From Erysipelotrichaceae bacterium (GTDB lineage Bacteria; Bacillota_I; Bacilli_A; RFN20; CAG-826), in assembly GCA_031271635.1 (NCBI GenBank), contig JAISVG010000076.1:1-15780 (forward strand): a DNA stretch of 15,780 nt, in the 5' to 3' direction. The translations under genes and the position numbers were made by a program. This document shows positions 7,277-15,780 of the stretch, piece after piece. The notes beneath the pieces are model-generated. The model ran no database searches and had not been told where the DNA came from. It saw only the letters and a list, made by a program, of their open reading frames with translations. Position 1 is the stretch's first letter. Every line of letters begins with the position of its first letter.

Positions 7277-7344
7277 AAAAACTTTCCAAAATAGTCAAAA
7301 AAGCATCTATATTAATTGACACGGCTTTTTAAGTAATGTATACT
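7277..7344 (+). promoter_or_regulatory. rRNA operon promoter with upstream phased A-tracts
   Basis: TTGACA (7316-7321) and TATACT (7339-7344) are 17 bases apart, a near-consensus sigma-A promoter with a start near 7351. Three A-tracts upstream begin at 7277, 7288 and 7297, about one helical turn apart, which suggests a curved or UP-type element. The bases between 7114 and 7276 are A+T rich with no gene or clear terminator. Confidence 0.88.
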
Positions 7345-7350
7345 TAGAAA

Positions 7351-7487
7351 AGTCGCGCGGATAGACCCGTACTGAGAATGTAAAAGCGACAATTGATCTT
7401 TGAAAACTAGACAGATGTACATACAAATCTAAAGTTAATTCTTTTAAACAAAAAAACAATAACCAGAATAATTATGAGCTAGATAAA
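7351..7487 (+). other. rRNA leader: hairpin, boxA-like element and 5' arm of the 16S processing stem
   Basis: GTCGC (7352-7356) can pair with GCGAC (7386-7390), with an inner CGG/CCG pair. TCTTTGAAAACT at about 7398-7409 matches the boxA-type element found before 16S and 23S genes in Firmicutes, used for antitermination. Bases 7398-7417 pair with 9107-9126, with one mismatch and two G-U pairs, forming the stem that brackets 16S and would be cut by RNase III. Confidence 0.7.
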
Positions 7488-9013
<1,526 letters not shown>

Positions 9014-9278
9014 ATGGAGAAAGTGTTAGAGGACTAAGGTCTCTCTAACGTACAAAACAAAACCTAAAATCTAGATTATTCTAGAGTTAACGATTGATTG
9101 AGTGGCCATCTGTTTAGTTTTGAGAGATTAGGAATTTCTCAAAATTGTTCTTTGAAAACTAGATATTATTACATGTTCTTTCTGAAAAGTTGTGGTTTCA
9201 ACCGATGTTGAGATTGCGACGAGTTGCAAATTTATTTGTAACTATAAAAATAATTTTAAGCTAATAAACGAAAACAGA
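9014..9278 (+). other. 16S-23S internal transcribed spacer without tRNA genes
   Basis: The spacer of about 265 bases holds the 3' arm of the 16S stem (9107-9126), a hairpin GAGAGATT/AATTTCTC (9122-9140), a second boxA-like TTGTTCTTTGAAAACT (9145-9160), and the 5' arms of the 23S stem: AAAACTAGATA (9155-9165), TACATGTTCTTTCT (9170-9183) and TTAAGCTAA (9256-9264). A further hairpin AGTTGCAAA/TTTGTAACT lies at about 9222-9242. No tRNA-Ile or tRNA-Ala cloverleaf is present. Confidence 0.8.
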
Positions 9279-12187
<2,909 letters not shown>

Positions 12188-12280
12188 CATATAAGTCTTT
12201 TGTAAATTTAGCTTAATAACATTTAAAGAGAGAACATGTAGAATATATAGTATCTAGTTTTTAGAGAATAATTTCTCTAG
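12188..12280 (+). other. 23S-5S spacer with 3' arms of the 23S processing stem
   Basis: TTAGCTTAA (12208-12216), AGAGAGAACATGTA (12227-12240) and TATCTAGTTTT (12251-12261) are the partners of the three 5' arms in the 16S-23S spacer. The outer pair is perfect over 11 bases and the middle pair has one G-U in 14. A small hairpin TAGAGAA/TTCTCTA (12262-12279) precedes 5S and may serve its processing. Confidence 0.75.
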
Positions 12281-12387
12281 ACAGCCTGGTTGTAGCGCGA
12301 TGGATCACCTGTTCCCATACCGAACACAGAAGTTAAGCATCGTAGTGCCGACAGTATCCGCAAGGAGAGGATAGGGAGCTGGGCTGG
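12281..12387 (+). rRNA. 5S ribosomal RNA
   Basis: The conserved core CACCTGTTCCCATACCGAAC followed by ACAGAAGTTAAGC is unmistakable. The ends close by an 8-pair helix, CAGCCTGG (12282-12289) with CTGGGCTG (12379-12386). Length is about 107 nt, on the short side and similar to Mollicutes and some Bacilli. Ends are set from the helix. Confidence 0.95.
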
Positions 12388-12394
12388 TTTTTTT
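12379..12394 (+). terminator. Probable terminator of the rRNA operon
   Basis: The 5S closing helix runs directly into a run of seven T (12388-12394) and more A/T. No separate hairpin is visible, so the 5S 3' strand itself may act as the terminator stem. Confidence 0.5.
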
Positions 12395-12421
12395 ATTTTG
12401 CGACATGATTTGTAACATTAA

Positions 12422-12430
12422 TGATAAAAT
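12422..12430 (+). promoter_or_regulatory. Extended -10 promoter placed for a leaderless transcript
   Basis: TGATAAAAT is a full extended -10 (TG, one base, TAAAAT). It ends 6 bases before ATG 12437, so the expected start falls on or next to the A of the ATG. No proper -35 and no Shine-Dalgarno sequence are seen. Confidence 0.55.
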
Positions 12431-12436
12431 ATTAGT

Positions 12437-13192
12437 ATGGCAAACGAATACATTCAACACGACCATGAGGTCGTATCAAACACTGTCGCACAACCGGCAG
12501 TGGCAAAATTACTGGCGAAAGTAATGTTATTTATGGCTTTAGGCCTTGCGATTACTTTTGGGCTTAGTTTTGGGCTCTTTTATGCCTTCCTTTACTTTTT
12601 TGGCTATGATGGAATGTTTGTTCCTTTAATTGTTAGTTTAGTGGTGGGCCTTCTTGGAAGCATCATTACTTCAATTGTCTTTTCAGTAAAGTCCATTAAG
12701 AATCGCGGTCGACTTTTAATTCCATATCTTGTTTATGCCGTGTTTTTTGGCTTAGCCTTGATGTTTGTTCCCCTCATCAGTGCGGTAGCGCCAGATATTG
12801 TCTTAATGGCAGGCGGCGTGACAGTCAGCATCTTCATAGTGATGGGAATTATTGGCTTAGTTAGTAAGGTTGATTTATCACCTCTTGCGACGATTGGGAT
12901 TGGCTTGTTCTTTGGTGCAATTTTCTTATCATTACTTAATCTTATCTTTTATTTGACTGGCTTAACGGCTTATGTTAATTTCCTTTACATTCTCGTTGAA
13001 GCGTTAATGTTTATGGTAATTTTAATCTTTACTGTGGTTGATTTTAACCGCATTAAGCGCATCACCATGAGCGAGGCCAATCCGAGTCAAAATATTGTTG
13101 TCTTTTGTGCCTTCATGCTCTATGTTGATTTCATTAATATTTTCTTAAGAGTCTTAAGAATCCTCCTTATTGTGATGGGACGACGCCGCTAG
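12437..13192 (+). CDS. BAX inhibitor-1/YccA family integral membrane protein
   Basis: The TMBIM/BI-1 family comprises multi-pass membrane proteins; the Bacillus member YetJ is a pH-sensitive calcium leak channel, and E. coli YccA modulates the FtsH protease. The 251-residue product has a polar N-terminal 22 residues and then about seven hydrophobic segments (roughly 25-55, 61-84, 93-117, 120-142, 147-175, 180-200, 219-247). The C-terminal signature is clear: TVVDFNRIKRI, then FMLYVDFINIFLRVLRIL and a basic GRRR end. Asp202 and Asp231 correspond by position to the proton-sensing Asp pair described in YetJ. It follows the rRNA operon but has its own promoter. There is no ribosome binding site, and the start appears leaderless. 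Ion-channel activity is inferred from family only. Confidence 0.9.
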   Translation: MANEYIQHDHEVVSNTVAQPAVAKLLAKVMLFMALGLAITFGLSFGLFYAFLYFFGYDGMFVPLIVSLVVGLLGSIITSIVFSVKSIKNRGRLLIPYLVYAVFFGLALMFVPLISAVAPDIVLMAGGVTVSIFIVMGIIGLVSKVDLSPLATIGIGLFFGAIFLSLLNLIFYLTGLTAYVNFLYILVEALMFMVILIFTVVDFNRIKRITMSEANPSQNIVVFCAFMLYVDFINIFLRVLRILLIVMGRRR

Positions 13193-13236
13193 AGACTTGA
13201 TTTGATTCTTTAACTATTAAACAAAGACAAAATAAA

Positions 13237-13270
13237 AAGGATTTTGATTTTGTTTTGGAGTAAAGTCCTT
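13237..13270. terminator. Hairpin downstream of the BAX inhibitor-1 gene
   Basis: AAGGATTTT (13237-13245) pairs with AAAGTCCTT (13262-13270) over nine positions with one G-U, loop of 16. The base run after it on the + strand is not T rich, while the - strand would read into T-rich sequence. Termination of the + strand gene here is therefore uncertain. Confidence 0.35.
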
Positions 13271-13331
13271 CTTAAATGATAATGATAAAACTGATTTATC
13301 CTCATTATAATTCCCTATTTTACTTAAACGC

Positions 13332-13360
13332 TTGTGTAAAAAAATAAAACGGGGCATAAT
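13332..13360 (+). promoter_or_regulatory. Probable aquaporin promoter
   Basis: TTGTGT (13332-13337) and CATAAT (13355-13360) are 17 bases apart, with a predicted start near 13367. The -35 box and the following AAA are the same as in the gap promoter. A TATAAT at 13306-13311 is a second candidate without a good -35. Confidence 0.5.
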
Positions 13361-13373
13361 GAAAGCGCTTGAT
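13359..13373. promoter_or_regulatory. Cre-like operator across the aquaporin transcription start
   Basis: TGAAAGCGCTTGAT matches the CcpA cre consensus TGWAANCGNTNWCA at the first 11 positions and fails at the last three. AAGCGCTT is a perfect palindrome. It directly abuts the -10 and would cover the start site, a repressing position. The regulator is not in the window. Confidence 0.35.
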
Positions 13374-13397
13374 GTCTTATTCCAAGCAGGAGGAAAA

Positions 13398-14126
13398 ATG
13401 GCGAAGTTTGATGTAAGAAAATTTGTTGCTGAGGCGCTTGGAACCATGGTCTTGGTTCTAGTTGCTTGTGGTGTTGCTGTCTTTACGAACGCTGATGTGG
13501 TGGCGACTTCCCTTGCGTTTGGTCTTGTGATTGTCGCGATGGCATATGTGATTGGACCAGTCTCGGGTTGTCATATTAATCCCGCGGTGTCCTTTGGGAT
13601 GGCGCTTAATAAGCGCATCACTTGGTTAGAGTTCTTGTTCTATATCCTCGCGCAGTTCATAGGGGCGATTGTCGGTGCCGCATCACTTTATTTAATTGTG
13701 GTCTATACGACTGATGTTCCAGTCGCTTTAGGAACAAACGGTTATCGCTTTGATACCGTGACGGGAAACATTAATTTAGTTGGAGCCTTAACAGTAGAAG
13801 TAATCCTTACCTTTATCTTTGTGCTAGTGATTTTAGCAGTCACGGGAAAAAGAAGTGGTGCCGGTAAAAAAGCGGGCTTGATTATTGGTTTTACTTTGGT
13901 CTTAGTTCACTTAATTGGAATCCCCTTAACGGGAACCTCCGTGAATCCAGCACGAAGTTTCGGACCAGCATTAATGATGCTCTTTGATGGGAAAACAGTT
14001 CCGATTTCCCAAGTCTGGGTCTTCATCGTGGCTCCTCTTGCGGGTGCCGCCCTGGCGGCTTTAGTAGCAAAATACTTGCTTAAAAGCGAAACACCAGTAG
14101 AAGCAGTAAATCCAGAAGCAAAATAA
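13398..14126 (+). CDS. aqpZ: Aquaporin (AqpZ-like MIP family channel)
   Basis: This is a membrane channel of the major intrinsic protein family. The 242-residue product has six hydrophobic segments and two half-helices with the pore motifs GCHINPAVS (Asn61-Pro62-Ala63) and TSVNPARSF (Asn183-Pro184-Ala185). Residues at the aromatic/arginine filter look like water-selective AqpZ: Phe41 in SLAFGL, His171 in VHLIGIP, Thr180 and Arg186. Glycerol facilitators have Gly instead of the His and Asp after the Arg. So water, not glycerol, is the likely substrate, by inference from motifs. ATG 13398 has GGAGG 5 bases upstream and yields the family N terminus; the in-frame ATG at 13359 overlaps the -10 box. 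It is monocistronic, between its own promoter and a terminator. Confidence 0.92.
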   Translation: MAKFDVRKFVAEALGTMVLVLVACGVAVFTNADVVATSLAFGLVIVAMAYVIGPVSGCHINPAVSFGMALNKRITWLEFLFYILAQFIGAIVGAASLYLIVVYTTDVPVALGTNGYRFDTVTGNINLVGALTVEVILTFIFVLVILAVTGKRSGAGKKAGLIIGFTLVLVHLIGIPLTGTSVNPARSFGPALMMLFDGKTVPISQVWVFIVAPLAGAALAALVAKYLLKSETPVEAVNPEAK

Positions 14127-14137
14127 TTAGTTTATTT

Positions 14138-14174
14138 AAAAAATCCTCATGTTAAAGATGGGGATTTTTATTTT
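14138..14174 (+). terminator. Rho-independent terminator after the aquaporin gene
   Basis: ATCCTCAT (14143-14150) pairs with ATGGGGAT (14158-14165) with one G-U and a loop of seven bases, flanked by an A run and a TTTTTATTTT tail. The A/T flanks make it potentially bidirectional. Confidence 0.85.
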
Positions 14175-14279
14175 CCCTATAAACGCTAGTGAAGTGCTCA
14201 ATCAGTGAAAAGAAGGAGAATCTTTATTAGCATTTATTGTTTTAGCTTATTAAAGCCACCAAGACGATTCTTTTTACGC

Positions 14280-14285
14280 TACAAT
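14280..14285 (+). promoter_or_regulatory. -10 box placed for a leaderless patatin transcript
   Basis: TACAAT ends 6 bases before ATG 14292, the same spacing as in front of the BAX inhibitor-1 gene. There is no good -35 and no Shine-Dalgarno sequence near this ATG. Support is weaker than for the BAX inhibitor-1 promoter because no TG extension is present. Confidence 0.35.
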
Positions 14286-14291
14286 GTAAAT

Positions 14292-15560
14292 ATGGAAATA
14301 CAAAAGGTTCGGGCTCTGGTCCTTTGTGGTGGGGGCGCTTTAGGTTCTTACGAAGTTGGGGCATGGAAAGCGCTCCGTGAATTAGGTTATCATTTTGATA
14401 TTGTTACGGGAACTTCAATTGGAGCACTTAATGGAGCCTTTGTCGCGATTGATCAGTTTGATGAGTGTCTTTCTCTTTGGAATACCGTTTCCGTTGATAA
14501 AGTGATGAAAGATGGCTTTAGTCTTGATAAGAATATTGCAAGGTATTTAAAACACATTCTTAAAATGGGAGCTTTAAGACGAACCCTAAGACGTTTTATC
14601 CGTCTTAAGGGAGCCGATATTACCCCATTTCGGGAATTATGTAAGAAGCATATTAAGGTAGAACTCTTTAAGGATTTAAAGACTCAGTTTGGAGTGGTTT
14701 GTTGTTCTTATCCTTCCTTTAAGGAGCGTTTTGTGTTAGTGAACGCGCTTGAAGAAAAGTTTATTCTTCCTTTTCTCCATGCTTCGAGTGCTTGTTACCC
14801 AGTTTTTCCGAAAGAAATTATCGGAAAAAGAACCTTTGTTGATGGGGGTTATAAAAATAATCTTCCCATTGATTTTGCCCTTAAACTTGGAGCGAATGAT
14901 ATTATTGCGATTGGCTTAAACGGGATTCCAAAAGTACCACAACGGCTATATCTTGCTAAGCTTCCTTTTGTGACGCTGGTCTTTCCTCATGAGCATCTTG
15001 GTTCCTTTATGGATTTTTCCCAAGAAACCATTCAGCGTAACATGATCCTTGGATATAATGATACGATGAAGCGATTTAAGCGTTATCTAGGTCATAAGTA
15101 TACCTTCCAGCCTGATCCGTTAGTGACGAAGATGGCTGATATCTTCTTGATGAATCTTTCTAAAGATAACGTTGGTTTACTAAAAGAATTAAGTCATTTA
15201 GTGGAAATTGTTGAAAAAGATGGAAAGGATAAAGTGGATTATTTAATTACAGTGATGGAGTATTTTGCGACTTACGCTAAACTACCCACGACACCAGTTT
15301 ATAAAATTACCGACATGGTAAGTGAAATCGATAATTTCTTTGAAGCAAAGCGCTTTAATTTTTTAGGAAAAGAACTTCCAGCGGCAAAGCGGTTTTTAAG
15401 TGGTTCCTTAGGTCTAGTAAACTTTGTTAATTACTTTAAAACATGCATTAAGACCAAACAGCCTCTGGCGCCAGATCTTGTAAAACGTATTAATAATCCC
15501 TACTATTGGATTGCATATTCGCTTTATTTAACCTTTGACGAACTGAATTTACTTGGTTAG
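14292..15560 (+). CDS. Patatin-like phospholipase
   Basis: Patatin-like enzymes are serine hydrolases that cleave acyl chains from phospholipids or other lipids. The 422-residue product has the Ser-Asp dyad: oxyanion-hole LCGGGALGSYEVG (Gly13-15), nucleophile elbow GTSIG with Ser42, and DGG with Asp184 in TFVDGGYKNNLPID. The catalytic domain spans about residues 6-260. The remaining 160 residues have no motif I recognise and contain helical, charged sequence. No signal peptide is seen, so it is probably cytoplasmic or membrane-associated. I chose ATG 14292 because the oxyanion motif normally lies within 20 residues of the start. An in-frame GTG at 14205 would add a basic, hydrophobic 29-residue segment (MKRRRIFISIYCFSLLK...) not typical of the family. 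Confidence 0.88.
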   Translation: MEIQKVRALVLCGGGALGSYEVGAWKALRELGYHFDIVTGTSIGALNGAFVAIDQFDECLSLWNTVSVDKVMKDGFSLDKNIARYLKHILKMGALRRTLRRFIRLKGADITPFRELCKKHIKVELFKDLKTQFGVVCCSYPSFKERFVLVNALEEKFILPFLHASSACYPVFPKEIIGKRTFVDGGYKNNLPIDFALKLGANDIIAIGLNGIPKVPQRLYLAKLPFVTLVFPHEHLGSFMDFSQETIQRNMILGYNDTMKRFKRYLGHKYTFQPDPLVTKMADIFLMNLSKDNVGLLKELSHLVEIVEKDGKDKVDYLITVMEYFATYAKLPTTPVYKITDMVSEIDNFFEAKRFNFLGKELPAAKRFLSGSLGLVNFVNYFKTCIKTKQPLAPDLVKRINNPYYWIAYSLYLTFDELNLLG

Positions 15561-15622
15561 TATCAGCTCCATTTTTTCTTCTTTGTAGACTTTGATAGTA
15601 AAAAAAGGATCAAAATTTAGCC

Positions 15623-15650
15623 TTGCTAATTGTTTTTATCATGCTATTAT
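15623..15650 (+). promoter_or_regulatory. Probable promoter of the last lipoprotein gene
   Basis: TTGCTA (15623-15628) and TATTAT (15645-15650) are 16 bases apart, and the -10 has a TG extension (TGCTATTAT). The predicted start near 15657 gives a leader of about 31 nt with AGGAGA before ATG 15688. Confidence 0.55.
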
Positions 15651-15687
15651 TAAATTAACAGACTTGGCCATTTCTTTAGGAGAATAA

Positions 15688-15780
15688 ATGAAGCAAATAA
15701 TGAAAACCATCCTTACTGTTATGACCGATGCTTTTATTCTTTCTTCTTGTGGCATCACTGGTTGTGGACCGACCGGTACA
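15688..15780 (+). CDS. Putative lipoprotein, N-terminal fragment (3' end outside window)
   Basis: Only 31 codons are visible. The start MKQIMKTILTVM leads to a hydrophobic run and LSSC, a plausible lipobox with Cys21, followed by a Gly/Cys-rich GITGCGPTG. AGGAGA 5 bases upstream and a promoter support the start. An Asp inside the hydrophobic stretch (MTDAFIL) is unusual for a signal peptide. Function cannot be judged from the fragment. Confidence 0.6.
   Translation, partial: MKQIMKTILTVMTDAFILSSCGITGCGPTGT

Noticed and set aside
13332..13397. Upstream start sites for the aquaporin (GTG 13332 or ATG 13359)
   Set aside because: Both lie in or before the predicted promoter, while ATG 13398 has GGAGG at proper spacing and the family N terminus.

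Overview
The window reads as core chromosome of a low-GC Gram-positive bacterium of the Bacilli/Mollicutes-related kind. The evidence is a Firmicutes-type 16S with canonical CCTCC 3' end, strong GGAGG ribosome binding sites, WhiA next to a thioredoxin reductase, and a gap-pgk-tpiA glycolytic cluster. The 16S is not one I can place to genus; uncultured gut-type Bacilli or Tenericutes are my best guess. All recognised genes lie on the + strand. I see no phage, IS element, CRISPR array, toxin-antitoxin pair or defence system. Most of this region is conserved housekeeping DNA, and I did not find a clearly new multi-gene system.

Layout. 1-1635: the 3' end of trxB, then whiA and a small XRE-type regulator, each overlapping the gene before it. 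1708-4935: a glycolytic operon, gap-pgk-tpiA, with its own promoter, a hairpin between gap and pgk, and a strong terminator after tpiA. 4997-6130: an aldo/keto reductase with a C-terminal two-cluster ferredoxin-like tail. 6131-7315: a gene-poor stretch carrying one orphan lipoprotein. 7316-12394: a complete 16S-23S-5S rRNA operon with a near-consensus promoter, boxA-like elements, base-paired processing stems and no tRNA genes. 12437-15560: a BAX-inhibitor-1 membrane protein, an AqpZ-like aquaporin and a patatin-like phospholipase, each apparently its own transcription unit. 15688 to the end: the start of another lipoprotein.

The most notable observation is an in-frame TGA at codon 279 of gap. 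The reading frame is otherwise intact and continues for 67 conserved residues to a TAG. Either UGA is decoded as Trp here (genetic code 4), or the gene carries a nonsense substitution or sequence error. Twenty Trp codons elsewhere in the window are all TGG, and whiA ends in TGA if the standard code applies, so the local evidence is mixed. The second observation is that two genes, the BAX-inhibitor-1 gene and the patatin gene, have a -10 hexamer exactly 6 bases before the ATG and no ribosome binding site. That is the layout of leaderless transcripts, and it stands beside neighbours with strong Shine-Dalgarno sequences.

Functionally, gap, pgk and tpiA form the triose part of glycolysis. TrxB serves thiol redox balance. 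WhiA and the XRE protein are DNA-binding regulators. BAX-inhibitor-1 protein, aquaporin, patatin and lipoproteins act at the membrane or cell surface.
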